Below are positions 46,690-57,780 of a DNA stretch of 64,000 nucleotides, one piece after another. Each line of letters begins with the position of its first letter. Positions within the stretch are counted from its first letter, which is position 1. Source of the stretch: Cepaea nemoralis (Eukaryota > Mollusca > Gastropoda > Stylommatophora > Helicidae); assembly GCA_014155875.1 (NCBI GenBank), contig JACEFZ010011363.1:40001-104000 (forward strand), given 5' to 3'. A program made the position numbers and the translations under genes. The notes under the pieces are model-generated. The model was not told where the DNA came from. It saw nothing but the letters and a program-made list of their open reading frames with translations, and ran no database searches.

Positions 46690-47721
46690 ATACCCCACAT
46701 ATTAGATCCCAACACCCCACATATCAGATCCCAACACCCCACATATTAGACCCTCAACACCCCACATATTAGACCCTCAATACCCCACATATTAGACCCT
46801 CAACACCCCACATATTAGACCTCCAACACCCCACATATCAGATCCCAACACCCCACATATCAGATCCCAACACCCCACATATCAGACACTCAACACCCCA
46901 CATATCAGACACCCAACACCCCACATATCAGACACTCAACACTCCACATATCAGATCCCAACACCCCACATATCAGATCCAAACACCCCACATATCAGAC
47001 ACTCAACACCCCACATATCAGACACTCAACACCCCACATATCAGACACTCAACACCCCACATATCAGATCCCAACACCCCACATATTAGACCCTCAACAC
47101 CCCACATATTAGACCTCCAACACCCCACATATCAGATCCCAACACCCACATATCAGATCCCAACACCCCACATATCAGACACTCAACACCCCACATATCA
47201 GACACCCAACACCCCACATATCAGACACTCAACACTCCACATATCAGATCCAAACACCCCACATATCAGACACTCAACACCCCACATATCAGACACTCAA
47301 CACCCCACATATCAGACACTCAACACCCCACATATCAGACACTCAACACCCCACATATCAGACACTCAACACCCCACATATCAGATCCCAACACCCCACA
47401 TATTAGATCCCAACACCCCACATATCAGACACTCAACACCCCACATATCAGACACTCAACACCCCACATATCAGACACTCAACACCCCACATATCAGACA
47501 CTCAACACCCCACATATTAGACCTCCAACACCCCCACATATCAGATCCCAACACCCCACATATCAGACCCTCAACACCCCACATATTAGACCTCCAACAC
47601 CCCACATATCAGACCCTCAACACCCCACATATTAGACCCTCAACACCCCACATATCAGATCCCAACACCCCATATAAAAGACCCCAACACCCCACATATC
47701 AGATCCCAACACCCCACATAT
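46690..47721. repeat. 23-bp minisatellite, left part
   Basis: Units ACACCCCACATATCAGACAC plus TCA, with TTAGACCC and CAGATCCCA variants. Interrupted at 47722 by a retroelement and resumed at 48305. Confidence 0.92.
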
Positions 47722-48304
47722 TAGACCCTCCATCCATCCATCATGTGCCATGCCGGTAAGCGTGGGCGGTCATGTTCTGCCATCTCACTCGATCACCAGA
47801 GTCGTGGATCAGCTCCGTGTTTCTGTCTCGACCATGCCACAAGGCCAAGCCATCCAGGTACTTGCTTCTAGGTCTTCCCCTTGGTCTGTTCCCCTCGATC
47901 TTACCAGTTGTCACCAAGTTCTCCAATCCATTTCTTCTCATAACATGCCCAAAAAATTTTGACTCTGATTATCGATGATTTCACACAACATGATTTTCTT
48001 GGCATCTGTAAAGAAGGTATTTTGCCATTGCTTTCCTTCCTAGCAGTGACCATACTGGTCAGTGACCGTAGCCATTGTCTCCTAAAAATAGAGATCCTCT
48101 GCCTACCGTCGTGAAGGTGGAGACCATAACCTACAACTATCTGTTGGCTGCTCTCCATCTTCATCCACCACCTGCACCCATGACTTCACGTAACCCTGAT
48201 CGGGGGGCTAAACGGGTACTCCACCTTGCCCAAGGGTGTCTCGTAGGCTAACGGAGGGAAGGAGGCGCCTTACTTCTCCTTTGATAGGGGATACCCCTAC
48301 CCCG
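47722..48304 (-). mobile_element. Chimeric short retroelement with RTE-like 3' end
   Basis: About 583 bp. The minus-strand 3' half codes for the last ~70 residues of an RTE-like RT (HVMRRNGLENLVTTGK, RGRPRSKYLDGLALW, DRVRWQNMTAHAYRHGT, stop) and ends (GATG)n. The 5' half (about 47965-48304) is not RT sequence: it starts GGTAGCGGGGTAGGGG and holds AAAGCAATGGCAAAATAC, a SINE-body-like motif. No clean duplication was found. Confidence 0.75.
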
Positions 48305-49655
48305 CTACCCTCAACACCCCGCATATCAGATCCCAACACCCCACATATTAGACCCTCAACACCCCACATATCAGACCCTCAACACTCCACATTAAAGACC
48401 CCAACACCCCACATATCAGATCCCAACACCCCACATATTAGACCCCCAACACCCCACATATTAGACCCCCAACACTCCACATATTAGACCCTCAACACTC
48501 CACATATTAGACCCTCAACACCCCACATATCAGACCCTCAACACCCCACATATTAGACCTCAAACACTCCACATATTAGACCTTCAACACTCCACATATT
48601 AGACCTCCAACACTCCACATATTAGACCTCCAACACTCCACATATTAGACCTCCAACACTCCACATATTAGACCCTCAACACCCCACATATTAGACATCC
48701 AACACCCCACATATTAGACCCTCAACACTCCACATATTAGACCTCCAACACTCCACATATTAGACCACCAACACTCCACATATTAGACCAACACTCCACA
48801 TATTAGACCTCCAACACTCCACATATTAGACCCTCAACACCCCACATATTAGACCCTCAACACCCCACATAAAAGACCCCAACACCCCACATATATGACC
48901 CCAACACCCCACATATTAGATCCCAACAACCCACATATTAGACCCTCAACACCCCACATATCAGATCCCAACACCCCACATATCAGACCCTCAACACCCC
49001 ACATATAAGACCCTGAACACCCCACATATTAGACCCTCAACACCCCACATATATGACCCCAACACCCCACATATTAGATCCCAACAACCCACATATTAGA
49101 CCCTCAACACCCCACATATCAGATCCCAACACCCCACATATCAGACCCTCAACACCCCACATATTAGACCCTCAACACCACACATATTAGACCCTCAACA
49201 CCCCACATATTAGACCCTCAACACTCCACATATTAGACCTCCAACACTCCACATATTAGACCCTCAACACTCCAACATATTAGACCCTCAACACTCCACA
49301 TATCAGACCCTCAACACCCCACATATTAGACCCTCAACACCCCACATATTAGACCTCAAACACTCCACATATTAGACCTTCAACACTCCACATATTAGAC
49401 CTCCAACACTCCACATATTAGACCTCCAACACTCCACATATTAGACCCTCAACACTCCACATATTAGACCCTCAACACTCCACATATTAGACCCTCAACA
49501 CTCCACATATTAGACCTCCAACACTCCACATATTAGACCCTCAACACTCCACATATTAGACCCTCAACACTCCACATATTAGACTCCAACACCCCACATA
49601 TCAGACCCTCAACACCCCACATAAAAGACCCCAACACCCCACATACGAGTCCAAA
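48305..49655. repeat. 23-bp minisatellite, right part
   Basis: Same unit family with more TTAGACCTCCAACACTCCAC variants. 49656-49834 is low-copy sequence with no feature seen. Confidence 0.92.
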
Positions 49656-49834
49656 ACCACACAAATGCGACCTTCATCCCCCAACATGACCTGCACAGCT
49701 CAATGTATCAGACAGCAGTAAATATTATAATAAATGTGACAGCACCACATTTTGTAGGCTTGAGAATAAGGGGGGGATAGGTGGCCAATGTGTCCCTCAC
49801 TTTGACCAGCAACGAGCCCCAGCAACGAGCCCAA

Positions 49835-50437
49835 GTCTGACCATGCTCATGATGTTCCCAATGAGGTCGACCATCAACTTGGCTAGCACACCACCAGAGA
49901 GATCAACACACGTCCGACCATGCTCATGATGTTCCCAGCGAGGTCGACCATCAACTTGGCTAGCACACTGCCAGAGACATCAACACACGTCTGACCATGC
50001 TCATGATGTTCCCAATGAGGTCGACCATCAACTTGGCTAGCACACCACCAGAGACATCAACACACGTCTGACCATGCTCATGATGTTCCCAATGAGGTCG
50101 ACCATCAACTTGGCTAGCACACCACCGGAGACATCAACACACGTCCGACCATGCTCATGATGTTCCCAATGAGGTCGACCATCAACTTGGCTAGCACACC
50201 ACCGGAGACATCAACACACGTCTGACCATGCTCATGATGTTCCCAATGAGGTCGACCATCAACTTGGCTAGCACACCACCGGAGACATCAACACACGTCC
50301 GACCATGCTCATGATGTTCCCAATGAGGTCGACCATCAACTTGGCTAGCACACCACCGGAGACATCAACACACGTCCGACCATGCTCATGATGTTCCCAG
50401 CAAGGTCGACCATCTACTTAGCTAGCACACTGACTGA
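49835..50437. repeat. 77-bp minisatellite
   Basis: About 7.8 units containing GACCATGCTCATGATGTTCC, CAATGAGGTCGACCATCAAC, TTGGCTAGCACACCACCGGA. Low divergence between units. Confidence 0.93.
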
Positions 50438-50489
50438 TGTAGTGCGGGGGCATAAGTGTGCGTTCACTGACTCCGCGGTTCATGTCTGA

Positions 50490-50960
50490 TGTCAGACTGG
50501 TAAAGCTGGATGTAACATGATGATCTTGGTTCTTCTTCTTCTTCTGCGTTCATCCGGATTTTTTTTTCCGGATGTGACTGCGTTGTGCCTGTTTACAGCA
50601 GAGCTGCGTTCTTGCGCCGTTAGGCCGACACATTCGACTTCTGCGGGCATTTGTTGACCGGGTTAACCTTCCCGGGTGATCTTGGTTCAAGACCCTGCTT
50701 CCATACCACATGGTATACTCAAGATATGGCGAGAGGCGCATACATTTTAGGCAAATCACATTCGATGGCAGTATCATTCGGACACCTTATGTCCCAGAAA
50801 TGTTTACGACTTCCAATGTTATGAGACTGGGTTGACCCCAAATCCATGTGGTCAGGTCACAGAATCTCTGCCTAGAGGGGGAATCGAACCACATTACAAT
50901 ACAGGACATGAAAATTGTATGTGTGCCAAACCTTGTGGTTGACAAAATGATTCCAGCCAC
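50490..50960 (+). mobile_element. Possible tRNA-like SINE, split by a short element
   Basis: Removing the 144-bp insert and one duplication joins TGGTAAAGCTGG (A-box-like) to GGTTCAAGACC (fits the B-box consensus). A further GGTTCGATTCC occurs on the opposite strand near 50890. Ends are not defined. Confidence 0.4.
50533..50676 (-). mobile_element. Short (GAA)n-tailed retroelement, copy 4
   Basis: 144 bp with a perfect 12-bp duplication TGATCTTGGTTC (50521-50532 and 50677-50688). The minus strand starts exactly at CCCGGGAAGG like the other copies. Region 50961-51217 shows nothing further. Confidence 0.9.
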
Positions 50961-51217
50961 ATGGTCAACATGAATCAGTTCACTAACTGCTATCCTTATA
51001 TGACAGGTGTAGGACCCTCTGACACAGACGGGACATCAGCTGGGGTGGACTTGTATAATCAGATAACACTGAAGGGCTGATGTAGTCAGTCTCACGCTTG
51101 CCGCCGTGGTTTCCCCAGACATTTCCTGGTACCTCAATGTGTTCAAATCCCCATCTATGAGGGCTGAAACCCACCAGCCTCAGGCCAGCAGGGTCACCAT
51201 AGCACTGTGGCTCCTAC

Positions 51218-51337
51218 TGACATGTCCTGTCAGCTGTTGTAACAACTGCCAGGAGTTGTTGCCTACTGCAAGGTTACTGACATGTCCTGTCAGCTGTTGT
51301 AACAACTGCCAGGAGTTGCTGCCTACTGCAAGGTTAG
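51218..51337. repeat. 60-bp tandem duplication
   Basis: Two copies of ACTGACATGTCCTGTCAGCT ... TTGCCTACTGCAAGGTT differing at one or two bases. Confidence 0.9.
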
Positions 51338-51514
51338 CCACAGTACTTTCTGTCACAGTTGAGTGAATTCACAAAAACATAGCATGACCTTCACTTCCAC
51401 AGCCCAGTGATCTTGACAAAAAATATCTCAGCCATTTGACAGCTCAGTGAACATGCAACAGGTATCATTATCACTTTCTATGGTAACTGATCACGCCACA
51501 TATCTTGTTGTGTC

Positions 51515-51785
51515 TTTCAAAGCTATCTAACACACCATATGTGGTTTTATTTCAGTCAAAGCTATCTAACACACCACATGTGGTTTTATTTCAGTCAAAG
51601 CTATCTAACACACCACACGTGTTGTTATGTCTGTCAAATCTGTTTGACACACCACATGTGTTGTTATGTCTGTGAAATCTGTTTGACACACCACACGTGT
51701 TGTTATGTGTTATGTCTGTCAAATCTGTTTGACACACCACACGTGTTGTTATGTGTTATGTCTGTCAAAGCTGTCTGACACACCA
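51515..51785. repeat. ~39-bp minisatellite
   Basis: About seven units of TCTGTTTGACACACCACACG then TGTTGTTATGTCTGTCAAA, with early GCTATCTAAC forms. Confidence 0.88.
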
Positions 51786-51879
51786 GTGTCTGAACATCAG
51801 TAGTCAAAGCTGATAGTTCACAATCAGCATCTTATCAATTGATATGTCTACCAAACACTCACATCAAACTCATCACATA

Positions 51880-54800
51880 CGGTTGTATCTGTCCACAACT
51901 CACATGTCATTACACTGATTGTCTGTCCACAGCTCACATCTCATCACACTGATTGTCTGTCCACAACTCACATCTCATTACACTGATTGTCTGTCCACAA
52001 CTCACATCTCATTACACTGTATCTTTCCACAACTCACATCTCATTACACTGTATCTGTCCACAACTCACATCTCATTACACTGATTGTCTGTCCACAACT
52101 CACATCACATTACACTATATCTGTCCACAACTCACAACTCATTACACTATACCTGTCCACAACTCACATCTCATTACACTATACCTGTCCACAACTCACA
52201 TCTCATTACACTGTATCTGTCCACAACTCACATCTCATTACACTATATCTGTCCACAACTCACATCTCATTACACTATATCTGTCCGCAACTCACATCTC
52301 ATTACACTGTATCTGTCCACAACTCACATTACACTGTATCTGTCCACAACTCACATCTCATTACACTATATCTGTCCACAACTCACATCTCATTACACTG
52401 ATTGCCTGTCCACAACTCACATCTCATTACACTATATCTGTCCACAACTCATATCTCATTACACTGATTGTCTGTCCACAACTCACATGTCATTACACTG
52501 ATGTCTGTCCACAACTCACATCTCATTACTCTGTATCTGTCCACACTCACATCTCATCGCACTGATTGCCTGTCCACAACTCACATCTCATTACACTGTA
52601 TCTGTCCACAACTCACATCTCATTACACTGTATCTGTCCACAACTCACATTACACTGTATCTGTCCACAACTCACATCTCATTACACTGTATCTGTCCAC
52701 AACTCACATTACACTGTATCTGTCCACAACTCACATCTCATTACACTGTATCTGTCCACAACTCACATCTCATTACACTGTATCTGTCCACAACTCACAT
52801 CTCATTACACTGTATCTGTCCACAACTCACATCTCATTACACTGATTGTCTGTCCACAACTCACATCACATTACACTATATCTGTCCACAACTCACAACT
52901 CATTACACTATATCTGTCCACAACTCACATCTCATTACACTATACCTGTCCACAACTCACATCTCATTACACTGTATCTGTCCACAACTCACATCTCATT
53001 ACACTATATCTGTCCACAACTCACATCTCATTACACTATATCTGTCCACAACTCACATCTCATTACACTGTATCTGTCCACAACTCACATTACACTGTAT
53101 CTGTCCACAACTCACATCTCATTACACTATATCTGTATACAACTCACATCTCATTACACTGATTGCCTGTCCACAACTCACATCTCATTACACTATATCT
53201 GTCCACAACTCACATCTCATTACACTGATTGTCTGTCCACAACTCACATGTCATTACACTGATTGTCTGTCCACAACTCACATCTCATTACTCTGTATCT
53301 GTCCACAACTCACATCTCATCGCACTGATTGCCTGTCCACAACTCACATCTCATTACACTGTATCTGTCCACAACTCACATCTCATTACACTGTATCTGT
53401 CCACAACTCACATTACACTATATCTGTCCACAACTCACATCTCATCGCACTGATTGCCTGTCCACAACTCACATCTCATCACACTGTATCTGTCCACAAC
53501 TCACATCTCATTACACTGTATCTGTCCACAACTCACATTACACTGTATCTGTCCACAACTCACATCTCATTACACTGTATCTGTCCACAACTCACATTAC
53601 ACTGTATCTGTCCACAACTCACATCTCATTACACTGTATCTGTCCACAACTCACATCTCATTACACTGTATCTGTCCACAACTCACATCTCATTACACTG
53701 TATCTGTCCACAACTCACATCTCATTACACTGTATCTGTCCACAACTCACATCTCATTACACTGTATCTGTCCACAACTCACATTACACTGTATCTGTCC
53801 ACAACTCACATCTCATTACACTGTATCTGTCCACAACTCACATCTCATTACACTGTATCTGTCCACAACTCACATCTCATTACACTATACCTGTCCACAA
53901 CTCACATCTCATCACACTGTATCTGTCCACAACTCACATCTCATTACACTGTATCTGTCCACAACTCACATTACACTGTAGCTGTCCACAACTCACATCT
54001 CATTACACTATATCTGTCCACAACTCACATCTCATTACACTATATCTGTCCACAACTCACATCTCATTACACTATATCTGTCCACAACTCACATCTCATT
54101 ATACTGATTGTCTGTCCACAACTCACATGTCATTACACTGATTGTCTGTCCACAACTCACATCTCATTACTCTGTATCTGTCCACAACTCACATCTCATT
54201 ACACTGATTGTCTGTCCACAACTCACATCACATTACACTATATCTGTCCACAACTCACATCTCATTACACTATATCTGTCCACAACTCACATCTCATTAC
54301 ACTGATTGTCTGTCCACAACTCACATGTCATTACACTGATTGTCTGTCCACAACTCACATCTCATTACTCTGTATCTGTCCACAACTCACATCTCATCGC
54401 ACTGATTGCCTGTCCACAACTCACATCTCATTACACTGTATCTGTTCACAACTCACATCTCATTACACTGATTGCCTGTCCACAACTCACATCTCATTAC
54501 ACTGATTGCCTGTCCACAACTCACATCTCATTACACTATATCTGTCCACAACTCACATCTCATTACACTATATCTGTCCACAACTCACATCTCATTACAC
54601 TATATCTGTCCACAACTCACATCTCATTACACTGACTGCCTGTCCACAACTCACATCTCATTACACTGTATCTGTCCACAACTCACATCTAATTACTGTA
54701 TCTGTCCACAACTCACATCTCATCACACTGTATCTGTCCACAACTCACATCTCATTACACTGTATCTGTCAACAACTCACATCTCATTACTGTATCTGTC

Positions 54801-57240
54801 CACAACTCACATCTCATTACACTGTATCTGTCCACAACTCACATCTAATTACTGTATCTGTCCACAACTCACATCTCATTACACTGTATCTGTCCACAAC
54901 TCACATCTCATTACACTGTATCTGTCCACAACTCACATCTCATTACACTGTATCTGTCCACAACTCACATTTCATTACACTGATTGCCTGTCCACAATTC
55001 ACATCTCATCACACTGATTGCCTGTCCACAACTCACATCTCATTACACTGTATCTGTCCACAACTCACATCTCATTACACTGTATCTGTCCACAACTCAC
55101 ATTTCATTACACTAATTGTCTGTCCACAACTCACATCTCATTACACTGTATCTTTCCACAACTCACATCTCATTACACTAATTGTCTGTCCACAACTCAC
55201 ATCTCATTACACTGTATCTGTCCACAACTCACATCTCATTACACTGTATCTGTCCACAACTCACATTTCATTACACTAATTGTCTGTCCACAACTCACAT
55301 CTCATTACACTGTATCTTTCCACAACTCACATCTCATTACACTAATTGTCTGTCCACAACTCACATCTCATTACACTGTATCTGTCCACAACTCACATCT
55401 CATTACACTAATTGTCTGTCCACAACTCACATCTCATCACACTGATTGTCTGTCCACAACTCACATCTCATCACACTGTATCTGTCCACAACTCACATCT
55501 CATCACACTGTATCTGTCCACAACTCGTCTCTCATCACACTGATTGTCTGTCCACAACTCACATCTCATCACACTGTATCTGTCCACAACTTACATCTCA
55601 TCACACTGTATCTGTCCACAACTCACATCTCATCACACTGTATCTGTCCACAACTCACATCTCATCACACTGTATCTGTCCACAACTCACATCTCATCAC
55701 ATTGTATCTGTCCACAACTCGTCTCTCATCACACTGATTGTCTGTCCACAACTCACATCTCATCACACTGTATCTATCCACAACTCACATCTCATCACAC
55801 ACAGTATCTGTCCACAACTCAAATCTCATCACACTGTATCTGTCCACAACTCACATCTCATTAAACTGTATATGTCCACAAATCACATCTCATTACACTG
55901 ATTGTCTGTCCACAACTCACATCTCATTACATTAATTGTCTGTCCACAACTCACATCTCATTACACCAGTGGTTCTCAACCTTTTTTGGCCCTTTCCCCC
56001 CTTCACCATACTTTCAGAATGTCATTCCACCCCCCCCACCCCCCGTTTCCTATAAAAAATTTGACCCGTTCCCCCCCCCCCCTTTCCACCGTATTTTCAG
56101 AACGTCATTCCCCCCTTTCATATTTCCTATCTAAAAAATCCCCCCACCCCTATACAGTATACGTAAAATGTAAGGTAAATTTAATAGCACATACTAAAAC
56201 AAGTCTAGATATCCACATAAAACATGATTTGTGGGTCTACTGACTTTATAAAATGAATTTTAGAAGGATGAGACGTACTTAACTGTAAAGTATGAAGGGA
56301 AAAACAATATCAAGTAATCGGTTCTTGTATTAATGCGATCTTGAAATGGTCTTCATTCCCCCCCTGGAAACCCTAAAATTCCCCCCTGAGGGGGAATTCC
56401 CAACCGGTTGAGAACCACTGCATTACACTGTATCTGCCACAACTCAAATCTCATTACACAGTATCTGTCCACAACTCACATCTCATCACACACTATCTGT
56501 CCACAACTCACATCTCATTACACTGTATATGTCCACAACTCACATCTCATTACACTGTATCTGTCCACAACTCACATCTCATTACACTATATCTATCCAC
56601 AACTCACATCTCATTACACTGTATCTGTCCACAACTCACATCTCATTACACTGTATCTGTCCACAACTCACATCTCATCACACACTGTATCTGTCCACAA
56701 CTCACATCTCATTAAACTGATTGTGTGTCCACAACTCACATCTCATCACACAGTATCTGTCCACAACTCACATCTCATTACACACTGTATCTGTCCACAA
56801 CTCACCTCTCATTACACTGATTGTCTGTCCACAACTCACATCTCATTACACTGATTGTCTGTCCACAACTCACATCTCATCACACACTGTATCTGTCCAA
56901 AACTCACATCTCATTACACTGTATCTGTCCAAAACTCACATCTCATTACACTGTATCTGTCCACAACTCACATCTCATTACACTGTATCTGTCCACAACT
57001 CACATCTAATTACTGTATCTGTCCACAACTCACATCTCATTACACTGATTGTCTGTCCACAACTCACATCTCATCACACTAATTGTCTGTCCACAACTCA
57101 CATCTCATTACACTGATTGTCTGTCCACAACTCACATCTCATTACACTGTAACTGTCCACAAATCACATCTCATTACACTGTATCTGTCCACAACTCACA
57201 TCTCACACACTGTATCTTTCCACAGCTCCACCCAACATCT
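51880..57240. repeat. 32/34-bp minisatellite, ~150 units
   Basis: Units CTGTCCACAACTCACATCTC then ATTACACTGTAT (32 bp) or ATTACACTGATTGT (34 bp); the two forms are interspersed in repeating groups. Every open frame here comes from the repeat. A hAT MITE interrupts it at 55967-56420. Confidence 0.96.
55967..56420. mobile_element. hAT-type MITE
   Basis: 454 bp with terminal inverted repeats CAGTGGTTCTCAACC / GGTTGAGAACCACTG and an 8-bp duplication CATTACAC (55959-55966 and 56421-56428). Both are hallmarks of hAT elements (CAGNGGTTCTCAA ends). No transposase; the interior is rich in C-runs (CCCCCC near 56030, 56070, 56140). Confidence 0.95.
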
Positions 57241-57289
57241 CATCTCACACTATCTGTCCACAGCTCACACTCAACATCCCACCAGACAC

Positions 57290-57658
57290 TGGCTCTCTCT
57301 CTCTCTGTGTGAGTGTGTGTGAGTGAGTGTGTGTGAGTGTGTGAGAGTGAGTGTGAGTGAGTGTGTGTGTGTGGGTGGTGGGGGAGGGGAGGGGAAGACA
57401 GGTGAGATACTCACTGGCAGTGAAGACAGCAAAGACAACTGGCTGTCTCTCTCCCTCTCTCTGTGTATGTGCGTGTATTTGTGTGTGTGTGTGTGTGTGC
57501 ATGTGTGTGTGCGGGAGACAGGTGATGTACTCACTAGCAGTGAAGACAGCAAAGACAACTGGCTCTGTGTGTGTGTGTGTGGGTGGATTGGGTGGGTGCG
57601 TGTGCGTGTATGCGTGCATGTGTGTGTGTGGGTAGGGGGAGACAGGTGAGGTACTCAC
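57290..57658. repeat. Microsatellite-rich array repeating an SPPL3 splice donor
   Basis: (CT)n and (GT)n tracts alternate with two copies of GACAGGTGAGATACTCACTG...GTGAAGACAGCAAAGACAAC at about 57396-57444 and 57514-57563. On the minus strand each is the last ~22 bp of the 57.7-kb exon plus GTGAGTA. Confidence 0.9.
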
Positions 57659-57778
57659 TGGCAGTGAAGACAGCAAAGACAACCTGCAGGGAGTCAAAGA
57701 AGAGGAACATGACCAGCAGGGAGATGGAGGCGCCCACAGGCAGAAACATGGCCTGGCAGGTGTCCAGCGTCTGCAGCT
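57659..57778 (-). CDS. SPPL3: SPPL3 exon, first one in window (TM segment)
   Basis: Encodes about 39 residues beginning [10 protein letters not shown] and containing [14 protein letters not shown] and [13 protein letters not shown], a hydrophobic span matching the early transmembrane region of SPPL3. The acceptor reads GATGACAG before AGCTGCAG; a second AG two bases on would start the exon at 57776. The donor is GCCA/GTGAGTA and the exon ends in phase 1, joining TA of the next exon to make Ile. The acceptor's pyrimidine-rich stretch is the end of the 63-bp array that fills 57781-60165. Two further copies of the exon's 3' end plus donor lie downstream, at about 57514 and 57396. Confidence 0.93.
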
Positions 57779-57780
57779 CT

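Larger units (their letters stand above)
7112..57778 (-). other. SPPL3: SPPL3 gene span (10 C-terminal coding exons; 5' exons beyond the window)
   Basis: Ten minus-strand exons at 57659-57778, 46563-46641, 42539-42651, 40365-40471, 36421-36492, 30212-30300, 28447-28492, 19946-20096, 11164-11274 and 7112-7180 each have AG acceptors and GT donors. Their phases match, giving about 317 codons that follow animal SPPL3 from the first luminal/TM region to the C-terminus. SPPL3 is a multipass GxGD aspartyl protease of the Golgi/ER. In known animals it cuts type II glycosyltransferases near their membrane anchor and so tunes glycosylation. Catalytic motifs seen: YD (exon at 40.4 kb), GLGD (28.4 kb) and PAL (11.2 kb). 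The first ~65 residues are not in the window. The exon at 11.2 kb has a one-base frameshift, so the copy is either broken or contains a sequence error. Introns are 1.7-11 kb and almost wholly repeat. Confidence 0.95.
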
